Position numbers and translations under genes: made by a program
Assembly (NCBI RefSeq): GCF_029952525.1
Contig: NZ_JASAOF010000025.1
Location: 26,901 to 90,900, forward strand
DNA length: 64,000 nt
From: Saccharopolyspora ipomoeae
GTDB lineage: Bacteria; Actinomycetota; Actinomycetes; Mycobacteriales; Pseudonocardiaceae
Direction of reading: 5' to 3'
The notes under the pieces: generated by a model
The model's input: only the letters and a program-made list of their open reading frames with translations
What the model was told of the DNA's origin: nothing
Databases searched by the model: none
Part shown: positions 23,790 through 30,598 of the stretch, piece after piece
Layout: each line of letters starts with the position of its first letter
Position numbering within the stretch: the first letter of the stretch is position 1

Positions 23790-25717
23790 CGCGTGCTCTC
23801 CTGTGGTGTTTCGTCCGGGGGTTCGTCGGTGGTGCCGGTGAGCACCAGGCGCAGCGTGGAGGCCTCCGACAGTTCGCGGGACCTGGTCAGCTCCACCAGG
23901 TAGCCGAGGCCGACGAGGTCGACGGCCGAGTAGGTGGCGCGGTAGCGGACACCGCCGCCGGGCTGCTCGAACCACGGCGCGGCCACCGACCGCCACACCG
24001 GCAGCGGCCGCATCAGCCGGTAGCGCCGGTAGTCCCGCTCGGCGTGGGCGGGTGGCAGCGAGCGGTGCGCGAAAGGCGTGGCCACCGCGCAGAACAACCG
24101 CCCGTCGCCGGTGCCGAGGAGGTCGAGCACCGTGTCGGGTTCGAGCACCACGGGCTCGCCGGGTTCGAAGCCGCCCTCCGGGTGCTCCTGCGGCCAGCGG
24201 TCACCGCCGCCGTAGCGGCGTTCCCAGTCGAGTTCGCTGAGCTCGCCGAGCGGGTCGTGCCCGGTGAGCAGCTCGGCGGGGATCTCGGCGCGCTCGGCGC
24301 GCTCGGCCCGCGCCCGGCGCGCGTCGTCGTAGACGGCGGTGGACCGAGCGCGGCGCAGCGCGTCGGTGTCGTCGACGAGGCCGGAGCGGGGGTGGTCCTG
24401 CGGCGGGAAGTTCAGGCCGTCGCGGGTGTCCTCGGGGTCGCGGGTGGGCAGCTGGCGGCTGGCCTGGTCGGCGGCCACCGGCATGTAGCCGATCGGGAAC
24501 TGGTGCAGCACGAAGGCCACCACGTCGGCGTTGCGGGGGCCGTGGCGCAGCGGCCGCTGCTGCGGTTCCGGCGCCGGCTGTGCCTGCGGCGGCAGCGGCC
24601 GCAGCGCCCCGCGCTGCACGTTCTGGGCGGGCTGGTTCGCCACCGGTTGGTTCGAGGCGGGCTGGTGGTGCGCGGGCCGGTTCTGGCCCTGCGGCGGCGC
24701 GGGCGGTGCGGCCTGCCCGTAGACGACCGGACCGCGGCCGGGCTGCGGCGGCCGCGCCGGGGCGGGCCCCTGCGGCGGCTGCCCGGGTGCGACGGCGTAT
24801 CCGCCGGGCTGCTGGTGCTGCTGCGGCGGTGGTGGCGGCGGGGTGAAACCCGCTGGTGGCGGCGGTGGTTGCTGCCCGGGGTGCTGCCCGGCCCAGGCGG
24901 TGTGCGAGGTCTGCGGTGCGGTGCTGGGTGCCGGGTCCGGGCCGCCGATCACCGGGATCGGCCCGGTTCCGGCCTCGGCGAGCCGAGGTTCCCAACCCGG
25001 CGCGGCCGGGGCCGCGGGACCGCCGAACCCGCCTTCCGGGACCTCTTCGCGCAGCGTCTCCTGCGCTCCCCCGACTGCGTCCACTCCACGTTCCGCTTCC
25101 TCGACCGGACCACCGACATCACCGGGCACCACTTCGTCCACTATGGACTCAGCGGTCCCGGTTCCGGGGTCCAGCCTATGGCCTGCGCTGGAGCTCGCGT
25201 CCGCCAGAGCACCGGGGGGCTCGGCGTCCAGCGCGGCGGAGAGGTCCTCGTGCACCTTCGCGGCACCGGCCGCGGCGCCGCTGAGCGCGGTGTCGAGCGC
25301 CGCCAGCGCCTGCGGGTGCCCGGCGGCGGCCGCCTGCTCGGCGGCGTCGGTCTGCTTGGCCAGCGAGACGAGTTCGCGCACCAGCTCGACCTTGGCGGTG
25401 CCGACGTGCTCGGCGGCCCGCTCCAGGCGGTCGGCGTTGTCCAGGCACTTCCGCGAGGTCGACGGCAGGGGTCCGTCGTCGGCCGCGAGGGCGTCCCACT
25501 CGCGGCTCGCGGCCTGCGCGGCGTCGCCGTCGAAGGAGCGCAGCGCGCCCTGCGCGGTGGTGTCGGCGTCGCGGGCGAGCGCGTCCAGGGAGCGCGCGGC
25601 TTCGCGCCAGGAGGTGGCGGCCTCGCGCATCCGGTCCTCGTCGGCGGCGGGCCAGCGGACGCCGGCGCGGTCGGCGACGTCGCGGAGCTCGGCGGGGAGT
25701 TCGAGTCCCACGCTCAC
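23786..25717 (-). CDS. WXG-like protein with C-terminal TNT domain
   Basis: A 643-residue polymorphic-toxin-like protein. Residues 1-170 are helical and WXG-like (VRWPAADEDRMREAATSWREAARSLDALA), as in type VII secretion substrates; 270-400 is a Pro/Gln/Gly-rich linker; about 500-612 matches the TNT (CpnT-type NAD+ glycohydrolase) domain pattern: LDWERRYGG...WP, HRSLPP, a YRRYRLMRPLPVW strand, APWFEQPGGG and a final hydrophobic strand. Where TNT domains as I recall read DR(F/Y)G and GGGxQ, this protein has DLLG (Leu533) and GGGVR (Arg591), so catalysis may be lost or altered. It overlaps the WXG gene (ATGA) and the small downstream gene (GTGA). Confidence 0.8.
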   Translation of the reverse strand: MSVGLELPAELRDVADRAGVRWPAADEDRMREAATSWREAARSLDALARDADTTAQGALRSFDGDAAQAASREWDALAADDGPLPSTSRKCLDNADRLERAAEHVGTAKVELVRELVSLAKQTDAAEQAAAAGHPQALAALDTALSGAAAGAAKVHEDLSAALDAEPPGALADASSSAGHRLDPGTGTAESIVDEVVPGDVGGPVEEAERGVDAVGGAQETLREEVPEGGFGGPAAPAAPGWEPRLAEAGTGPIPVIGGPDPAPSTAPQTSHTAWAGQHPGQQPPPPPAGFTPPPPPPQQHQQPGGYAVAPGQPPQGPAPARPPQPGRGPVVYGQAAPPAPPQGQNRPAHHQPASNQPVANQPAQNVQRGALRPLPPQAQPAPEPQQRPLRHGPRNADVVAFVLHQFPIGYMPVAADQASRQLPTRDPEDTRDGLNFPPQDHPRSGLVDDTDALRRARSTAVYDDARRARAERAERAEIPAELLTGHDPLGELSELDWERRYGGGDRWPQEHPEGGFEPGEPVVLEPDTVLDLLGTGDGRLFCAVATPFAHRSLPPAHAERDYRRYRLMRPLPVWRSVAAPWFEQPGGGVRYRATYSAVDLVGLGYLVELTRSRELSEASTLRLVLTGTTDEPPDETPQESTR

Positions 25718-26040
25718 CCCTCCCCGGCGATGCGGCGCAGCGCGTCGGCCTGGTCGGCGTCGGTGCGGCGCGTGGTGTCGGCGGCGGCGGCGAACTTCTC
25801 GCCGAGGTCGCGGAGCTTGCCGGGCAGCTCGTCGGCGGCGGCCAGGGCGGCGTCGGCCTGCGGCCGGTGGGCGGCGTCGAAGCGCTGCCCGAACTCGTCG
25901 TCACCCCAGCAGGTATCGGTGTCGTCCACGGCCCGCCGGAGGGCGTCGGCGATGCTGCGCGCCCGTCCGGCGAGGTCCTCGAACTCGCCGGCGCGCTGCG
26001 CCAGCCGTTCGACGTCGCTGCGGAAACCGCCCATCGTCAC
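25714..26040 (-). CDS. WXG100-like ESX partner protein
   Basis: A 108-residue all-helical protein: FRSDVERLAQRAGEFEDLAGRARSIADALRR, a turn at TCWGDDEFGQRFDAAH carrying the W-G motif, then LAAADELPGKLRDLGEKFAAAADTTRR. This helix-WxG-helix hairpin is the pattern of type VII (ESX) targets and of the small partners encoded before large WXG toxins. GTG 26040 overlaps the stop of the YbaB-like gene; its own stop overlaps the ATG of the TNT gene. It probably forms a heterodimer with the N-terminal domain of the TNT protein for export. The C-terminal YxxxD signal is not evident. Confidence 0.75.
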   Translation of the reverse strand: MTMGGFRSDVERLAQRAGEFEDLAGRARSIADALRRAVDDTDTCWGDDEFGQRFDAAHRPQADAALAAADELPGKLRDLGEKFAAAADTTRRTDADQADALRRIAGEG

Positions 26041-26486
26041 GTCCGTCCCCGCTGCAACCAGCTGGTGTCCGAGAAGTCCTCGTCGTCGCATGCGTCCCCG
26101 CCACGCACATCGCTGCGGCGGGGCGTTTCGTTGCGCGGCACCGTTTCCGGCGGAGGGCCGAGCAGCAACTCGGGATCGGTTCCGGCGGGCAGGACGTCGG
26201 CGAGCACGTCGGCGGTGCGCTGGGCTGCGGTGCGGGCGGCTTCGGCGCTGAGCCGGACGACGGTGGCGGCGAGCTCGGCGGGGCGCATCCGCTGGGCGAC
26301 GTCGTCGGCGAGGACGAGTTCGCGCAGCGCTCCCTGCGGGCCGACGACGACCCGCACCCGGCCGTCGTCGCTGGCGGCGGTGGCGGTCACGGCGGCGAGG
26401 TCGCGGCGGGTGTCGTCCAGTTGCTCGCGGCTGCGCCGGTAGTCGGCGAGCAGCTCCTCGGCACGGGCCCTGTGGTCGGTCGGCAC
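26037..26486 (-). CDS. YbaB/EbfC-like protein
   Basis: A 149-residue protein. Residues 8-95 (RAEELLADYRRSREQLDDTRRDLAAVTATAASDDGRVRVVVGPQGALRELVLADDVAQRMRPAELAATVVRLSAEAART) match the helix-strand-strand-helix layout of YbaB/EbfC nucleoid-associated proteins, which in actinomycetes often head ESX substrate operons. The last 45 residues are acidic and disordered. GTG 26486 is well supported by AGGGAGGTGA just upstream. It is first in the four-gene coupled operon. Whether it binds DNA or acts as a secretion accessory is unknown. Confidence 0.75.
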   Translation of the reverse strand: MPTDHRARAEELLADYRRSREQLDDTRRDLAAVTATAASDDGRVRVVVGPQGALRELVLADDVAQRMRPAELAATVVRLSAEAARTAAQRTADVLADVLPAGTDPELLLGPPPETVPRNETPRRSDVRGGDACDDEDFSDTSWLQRGRT

Positions 26487-26652
26487 CGCTTCACCTCCCT
26501 GACGCCGGTGGTCGAGGTGTTCGATGGTTCCACGGCAGAGCCCGCTTTTCACCAACCTGCCGCGCATCCGTCGCGGAAACCGCCGGTCGCCGGAGCCCCC
26601 TGTGAGGACCCTCTCACCGCAGGGCAGGCCCGGTACCTGCGAGGATGACGGC

Positions 26653-27102
26653 ATGGCCACCATCGCGTACGAGGATCTGACGCCGGGGCGGGTGTTCGAT
26701 CTGGGCAAGACCGAGATCGACCGCGAGGAGATGCTGGCGTTCAACGCCCGCTTCGACCCGCAGCCGTTCCACCTCGACGAGGAGGCCGGCCGCAACTCGG
26801 TGCTGGGCGGACTGTGCGCGTCCGGTTGGTTCACCGCGTCGTTGTGGATGCGCGCCTACGTCGATCACGTGCTGGGCGATTCGACCTCGCAGGGATCGCC
26901 GGGCGGCAACGAGCTGACGTGGCTGGCACCGGTGTTCCCGGGCGACGTGCTGCACTTCGGCATGGAGGTGACCGGCCAGCGCCGCTCCCGCAGCAAACCC
27001 GACCTCGGCCTGGTGGAGATCACCGGCACCGCCGACCGCGACGGTGACCGGATCCTCCGCTTCAGCTTCGTCGGAATGTTCGGAACGCGGGAGAAGGACT
27101 AG
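26653..27102 (+). CDS. MaoC-like dehydratase
   Basis: A 149-residue single hot-dog protein. MLAFNARFDPQPFHLDEEAG carries the hydratase-2 motif with the catalytic Asp/His (ARFDPQPFH), followed by LCASGWFTASLWMRAYVDH. Such proteins hydrate enoyl-CoA thioesters; the substrate here is unknown. ATG 26653 has GAGG nine bases upstream. Its stop codon shares CTAG with the stop of the convergent HMG-CoA lyase gene, so the two genes overlap by 4 nt with no terminator between. Confidence 0.88.
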   Translation: MATIAYEDLTPGRVFDLGKTEIDREEMLAFNARFDPQPFHLDEEAGRNSVLGGLCASGWFTASLWMRAYVDHVLGDSTSQGSPGGNELTWLAPVFPGDVLHFGMEVTGQRRSRSKPDLGLVEITGTADRDGDRILRFSFVGMFGTREKD

Positions 27103-28064
27103 CCCATGGCCTTTACCACCGCGGAAGGGCTTGGGCGGCCTAGCTTTTCGGCCATCCAGCGGCTGGTTTCGACCAGGGCGCCCAGGTCGACGCCGTGCTC
27201 GATGCCGAGACCTTCGAGCATCCAGACCAGGTCCTCGGTGGCGAGGTTGCCGGTCGCGGACTTGGCGTAGGGGCAGCCGCCGAGCCCGCCCGCCGAGGAG
27301 TCCACGGTGGACACCCCGTGGCGGAGCGCGGTGTAGGTGTTGGCCAGCGCCTGGCCGTAGGTGTCGTGGAAGTGCACGGCCAGCTTGTCGACGCCGACAC
27401 CGGCAGCGACGAACGCGCGCAGCAGGGCCTCCACGTGACCGGGCGTGGCCACGCCGATCGTGTCGCCGAGGGAGAGCTGGAAGCAGCCCATCTCCAGCAG
27501 CCGCTTGCCCGCGGCCACGACCTGCTCGACCGGGACCGGCCCCTCCCACGGGTCGCCGAAGCACATCGACAGGTAGCCGCGCACGGCGATGTCCTCGCCG
27601 ACCGCGCGGGAGACGACGGGCTCGAACATGCCGAACTGGCCGTCCAGATCGCTGTTGAGGTTGCGCTGCGCGAACGTCTCGGTCGCCGAGGCGAAGATCG
27701 CGATGTCGCGCACCTTCGACTCCAGCGCGCGGTCCAGGCCGCGCGCGTTGGGCACCAGCACGGGGTAGCGGGCGCCGGGAGCCTGGTCGAGCTCGGCGAG
27801 CAGCTCGGTGGCGTCGGCCAGCTGCGGAACCCACTTCGGGTGCACGAAGCTGGTCGCCTCCAGGACCACGAGCCCGGCGTCGGCCAGCCGCCGCAGGAAC
27901 TCCAGCTTCACCTCGAGCGGGACGATCTCCTTCTCGTTCTGCAGGCCGTCGCGGGCGCCGACCTCCCAGATCGTCACCTCGGCCGGCAGCGACGCCGGTT
28001 CCGGCGAGGCGACCTTCATCGGCAAGCCCAGTTCACTCGTCGAGCCCAATTCACGGGATCCCAT
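27099..28064 (-). CDS. Hydroxymethylglutaryl-CoA lyase
   Basis: A 321-residue TIM-barrel enzyme cleaving HMG-CoA to acetyl-CoA and acetoacetate, the last step of leucine degradation. IWEVGARDGLQNEK carries the catalytic Arg/Asp and metal site; VHFHDTYGQALAN supplies metal-binding His; SSAGGLGGCPYAKSATGNLATED contains the active-site Cys signature. ATG 28064 is supported by GGAGGG six bases upstream and directly follows the stop of the PH-domain gene. An internal ATG at 28019 would give a shorter protein. MaoC beside it fits branched-chain acyl-CoA catabolism. Confidence 0.92.
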   Translation of the reverse strand: MGSRELGSTSELGLPMKVASPEPASLPAEVTIWEVGARDGLQNEKEIVPLEVKLEFLRRLADAGLVVLEATSFVHPKWVPQLADATELLAELDQAPGARYPVLVPNARGLDRALESKVRDIAIFASATETFAQRNLNSDLDGQFGMFEPVVSRAVGEDIAVRGYLSMCFGDPWEGPVPVEQVVAAGKRLLEMGCFQLSLGDTIGVATPGHVEALLRAFVAAGVGVDKLAVHFHDTYGQALANTYTALRHGVSTVDSSAGGLGGCPYAKSATGNLATEDLVWMLEGLGIEHGVDLGALVETSRWMAEKLGRPSPSAVVKAMG

Positions 28065-28571
28065 TCAGCCCTCCTGCGGCCGGTGTTGCGCACCATCTCC
28101 CACCTCGCGGTAGAGCAGCGTCTGCACCTGCTCCACCTGGGGGATGTCGTCGAATTCCAGCGGTTCGTCCGAGGCCGACTCGACCACCAGGGTGCCGCAG
28201 CCGAACACGCGGTCCACCATGCCGCGGCGGAAGCGCACCGAGCTGATCCGCCACATCGGGATGTCGATCCCGGAGCGGGTGAACACGCCCTCGCGAACCA
28301 TCAGCCGGTGCGTGGTGATCACGAAGTGGGTGGTCCGCCAACGGGCGAGCGGGGCGAGGGTGAACCAGACGATCAGCAGCAGACCCACGACGCCGAGCGC
28401 GATCCAGACCGGCAGCCGCCAGTCCGTCGTCGCCACCAGCGCGGCCAGGTAGGACGCGCCTCCGACCACCGCGAACAGCACCAGCACCGGGCCGAGCAGC
28501 ATCTTCCAGTGCGGGTGCTTGTGCACCACGACGTTCTCGTCGTCGCGGAGCAGGCCGTCCGGGTAGGCCAC
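28065..28571 (-). CDS. PH domain (bPH2) membrane protein
   Basis: A 168-residue protein. The N-terminal GLLRDDENVVVHKHPHWKML is followed by two helices (LLGPVLVLFAVVGGASYLAALVA and LPVWIALGVVGLLLIVWFTL), then a bacterial PH fold: THFVITTHRLMVREGVFTRSGIDIPMWRISSVRFRRGMVDRVFGCGTLVVESASDEPLEFDDIPQVEQVQTLLY. The arrangement matches the mycobacterial protein encoded beside birA (Rv3278c). GTG 28571 has AGGAAGGGGA upstream. Role is unknown; similar proteins act in envelope stress or membrane-protein scaffolding. Confidence 0.9.
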   Translation of the reverse strand: MAYPDGLLRDDENVVVHKHPHWKMLLGPVLVLFAVVGGASYLAALVATTDWRLPVWIALGVVGLLLIVWFTLAPLARWRTTHFVITTHRLMVREGVFTRSGIDIPMWRISSVRFRRGMVDRVFGCGTLVVESASDEPLEFDDIPQVEQVQTLLYREVGDGAQHRPQEG

Positions 28572-28637
28572 GGTTCCCCTTCCTCGTTGCGGGTCTGCGA
28601 ATTCACGTTACCGGCCCGCGCGGGGTGCGGAGAACGT

Positions 28638-29468
28638 TCAGCTCCGGCGGACGTGCACCACGTCGCCGGCCGAGACCGCCGTGGTCCGGCCGGTGTCGGC
28701 GCGGACGACGAGCCTGCCGCTGTCGTCGACGTCGACGGCCTCGCCGACCAGGTCTTCATCACCGCCGAGCTCCACCCGGACGCGCTGGCCGAGGGTCCGG
28801 CAGCGCTCGCGGTAGCGGTCGAGCAGGCCGGTGGTGACGACGTCGCCGCCCGCGTCCCGCCAGCGGCCCTCGACCTCGGCGAGCGCGTCGAGCAGGGCGA
28901 GGGTGAACTCGTCGCGATCCACCTCGGCGCCCTCGGCGGCCAGGGAGGTGGCGGGCAGGCCGCCCGCGCCGGTGGGCAGCTGGTCGCGCCGCTGCGCCAG
29001 GTTGACGCCCATGCCCAGCACGATCGCGATCCCGTCGGGTCCGGCGACGGCCTCGGAGAGGATGCCCGCGCCCTTGTGCCAGTCCTCCCCGGAGCCCAGC
29101 AGCAGGTCGTTGGGCCACTTCAGACCGGCCGGGACACCGGTGGTGCGCTCGACGGTCTCGGCGAGGGCGACGCCGGCGATCAGCGGCATCCACGCCACCG
29201 CCGACGGCGGGACGCCGGGGCGCAGCAGCACGCTCACGAACAGCCCGGAGCCGCGCGGCGAGATCCACTGCCGCTGCAGCCTGCCGCGTCCGGCGCTCTG
29301 CTCCTCGGCGATGAGCACCGTCCGGTCGGCCGCGCCCTTGGCCGCGGCCTCGGCCAGGTCGGAGTTGGTGGAGCCGGTCACGGCCACCACGTCCAGCGCC
29401 GCGTACGGGCCGTCGTCGACCAGCCGACGCCTCAGCGCATCACCGTCAAGCAGAACCTCATCGCTCAC
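28638..29468 (-). CDS. birA: Biotin-protein ligase BirA
   Basis: A 276-residue ligase that activates biotin with ATP and transfers it to biotin carboxyl carrier domains. TGSTNSDLAEAA and AEEQSAGRGRLQRQWISPRGSGLFVSVLLRP hold the nucleotide- and biotin-binding loop; LKWPNDLLLGSGEDWHKGAGIL carries the catalytic Lys; the C-terminal SH3-like part is FTLALLDALAEV...DLVGEAVDVDDSGRLVV. The N-terminal DNA-binding helix-turn-helix of E. coli BirA is absent. GTG 29468 is preceded by a -10 box, suggesting a leaderless mRNA. maf is divergent 51 nt away. Confidence 0.95.
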   Translation of the reverse strand: MSDEVLLDGDALRRRLVDDGPYAALDVVAVTGSTNSDLAEAAAKGAADRTVLIAEEQSAGRGRLQRQWISPRGSGLFVSVLLRPGVPPSAVAWMPLIAGVALAETVERTTGVPAGLKWPNDLLLGSGEDWHKGAGILSEAVAGPDGIAIVLGMGVNLAQRRDQLPTGAGGLPATSLAAEGAEVDRDEFTLALLDALAEVEGRWRDAGGDVVTTGLLDRYRERCRTLGQRVRVELGGDEDLVGEAVDVDDSGRLVVRADTGRTTAVSAGDVVHVRRS

Positions 29469-29474
29469 GGGCTC

Positions 29475-29480
29475 AGCCTA
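29475..29480 (-). promoter_or_regulatory. -10 box for leaderless birA
   Basis: On the minus strand TAGGCT is followed by six bases and GTG 29468. It faces the maf -10 box 27 nt away, so the two promoters probably compete. Confidence 0.5.
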
Positions 29481-29506
29481 GGCGTCGGGCTCGTCGGCTC
29501 GGGCTC

Positions 29507-29512
29507 TAGCAT
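29507..29512 (+). promoter_or_regulatory. -10 box for leaderless maf
   Basis: TAGCAT precedes GTG 29520 by 7 nt without a Shine-Dalgarno, matching the leaderless arrangement. Confidence 0.5.
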
Positions 29513-29519
29513 CGGCCTC

Positions 29520-30146
29520 GTGCGTTTCGTGCTCGCTTCCGCCTCGCCAGCCCGCCTGTCCGTGCTCCGGTCGGCGGGGATCGACCCGCTGGTGCAGGTG
29601 TCGGGGGTGGACGAGGACGCGGTGACCGCGTCGCTGACCGACCCCGCGCCCGCCGAGCTGGTCACCGCCCTGGCCCGAGCCAAGGCCGAGGCGGTCGCCG
29701 CGGAGATCTCCGAGTCCGACGCGGTGGTCGTCGGGTGCGACTCGATGCTGCTCAAGGCCGACGGGGAGATCGTCGGCAAGCCCGGCACGCCCGAGGTCGC
29801 CGCGAAGCGCTGGGCGCAGAACGCCGGCACCGAGGCCGAGCTGCTGACCGGGCACGCGATCCTGCGGCTCCGCGACGGCGAGATCACCGGGCGCGCCACG
29901 GGTCACCTGGGCACGACGGTCCGGTTCGGGACGCCGAGCGAGGCGGAGATCGAGGCGTACGTCGCCACCGGGGAGCCGCTGCACGTCGCGGGCGGTTTCA
30001 CCCTGGAGGGGTTCGGGGGCTGGTTCATCGAGGGCGTCGACGGCGACCCGTCCAGCGTCCTCGGCATCAGCCTCTCCCTCACCCGCAAGCTCCTCGCGGA
30101 CCTCGACCTCTCCATCACCAGCTTCTGGACATCGCCGAGCGCTTGA
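29520..30146 (+). CDS. maf: Maf nucleotide pyrophosphatase
   Basis: A 208-residue house-cleaning nucleoside triphosphate pyrophosphatase. RFVLASASPARLSVLRSAGIDPLVQVSGVDED contains the S-x-x-R-x-x-x-L motif with the E/D pair; VVVGCDSMLLKADGEIVGKPGTPE carries the catalytic Asp and K-P; TTVRFGTPSEAEIEAYVATGEPLHVAGGFTLEGFGGWFIEGVDGDPSSVLGISL is the family C-terminal half. It hydrolyses modified or canonical pyrimidine NTPs in known homologues. GTG 29520 follows a -10 box. Confidence 0.95.
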   Translation: MRFVLASASPARLSVLRSAGIDPLVQVSGVDEDAVTASLTDPAPAELVTALARAKAEAVAAEISESDAVVVGCDSMLLKADGEIVGKPGTPEVAAKRWAQNAGTEAELLTGHAILRLRDGEITGRATGHLGTTVRFGTPSEAEIEAYVATGEPLHVAGGFTLEGFGGWFIEGVDGDPSSVLGISLSLTRKLLADLDLSITSFWTSPSA

Positions 30147-30163
30147 CCCGTTCGGTTCACTGC

Positions 30164-30251
30164 GTCACCAGTGGACAGTTTTAGCCATAATCACCCATGA
30201 TCAATGTCCGTTTTGCCCGGACAATTATGACTAAAACTGTCCGCGGGTGAC
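30164..30251. terminator. Large inverted repeat after maf
   Basis: Arms of 28 nt at 30164-30191 and 30224-30251 match at 24 positions (GTCACC, three mismatched bases, GGACAGTTTTAG, one mismatch, CATAAT). The loop contains a second hairpin, TGTCCG...CGGACA (about 30205-30223). It lies 17 nt after the maf stop and should stop transcription from either side. No target-site duplication is visible, so it does not look like a transposed element. Confidence 0.7.
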
Positions 30252-30370
30252 CACCGACGACGCGCACGGCGGCGCTCGGCTCGCGCGTTCAGCCCCGCGC
30301 GGCACCGACTTCGGGGTGAACGTGGGCACATTTGCCCCCTGATCGGGACTTAATCGCTCGATCGAGTGGT

Positions 30371-30380
30371 TATCTACTGT
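30371..30380 (+). promoter_or_regulatory. Probable -10 region for leader peptide
   Basis: TATCTACTGT lies just before ATG 30385, with TTAATC at 30350-30355 as a possible -35. Used as TATCTA the spacing to the ATG would be 8 nt, giving a leaderless leader-peptide mRNA. Confidence 0.4.
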
Positions 30381-30384
30381 CGTT

Positions 30385-30465
30385 ATGGGTGCCCTGCGAC
30401 CGTGGATGCTGACCTCCCGCCTGCACGTCGATCTTCGACGGCAGGCCAGCTGCGTCTGTCGCTGA
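30385..30465 (+). CDS. Cysteine-type attenuation leader peptide
   Basis: A 26-codon ORF that reads M-G-A-L-R-P-W-M-L, then TSRLHVDLRRQASCVCR and TGA. The core R-L-H-V-D-L-x-R-x-A-S-x-x-C-R matches the family of short actinobacterial leader peptides found ahead of sulfur-assimilation genes, where ribosome stalling at terminal Cys codons couples cysteine supply to expression. Two Cys codons (30451 and 30457) lie three and one codons before the last Arg. It ends 133 nt before the symporter start, and that gap can form several GC-rich hairpins (for example CCCCG/CGGGG at about 30490-30511). The assignment rests on motif memory. Confidence 0.7.
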   Translation: MGALRPWMLTSRLHVDLRRQASCVCR

Positions 30466-30598
30466 CCTCCTCCGGCCGGAGCTGACGACCCCGCCGCTCA
30501 TCCGGGGCGGCTCCGCCGATCACCCGCGGCCACCCGCCGCTCCCCCGGCGCGCCTCCGCGCCCTCCGCATCAACCCTTCACGACTTCAGGAGACCCCT
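30466..30598 (+). promoter_or_regulatory. Probable attenuator between leader and symporter
   Basis: This 133-nt segment is GC-rich and hairpin-prone (TCCGGCCGGA about 30471-30480; CCCCGCCGCTCATCCGGGGCGG about 30490-30511; GCGCGCC...GGCGCG-like pairs near 30550). Its place between a Cys leader peptide and the symporter start suggests alternative structures controlled by translation of the leader. The fold is inferred, not demonstrated. Confidence 0.4.

Noticed and set aside
28051..28341. Minus-strand frame overlapping the PH-domain gene
   Set aside because: It lies inside the PH gene in another frame and shows only Arg/His/Pro-rich composition.
30164..30251. Possible miniature transposable element
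   Set aside because: Long inverted arms but no flanking direct duplication and no second copy in the window; terminator is simpler.
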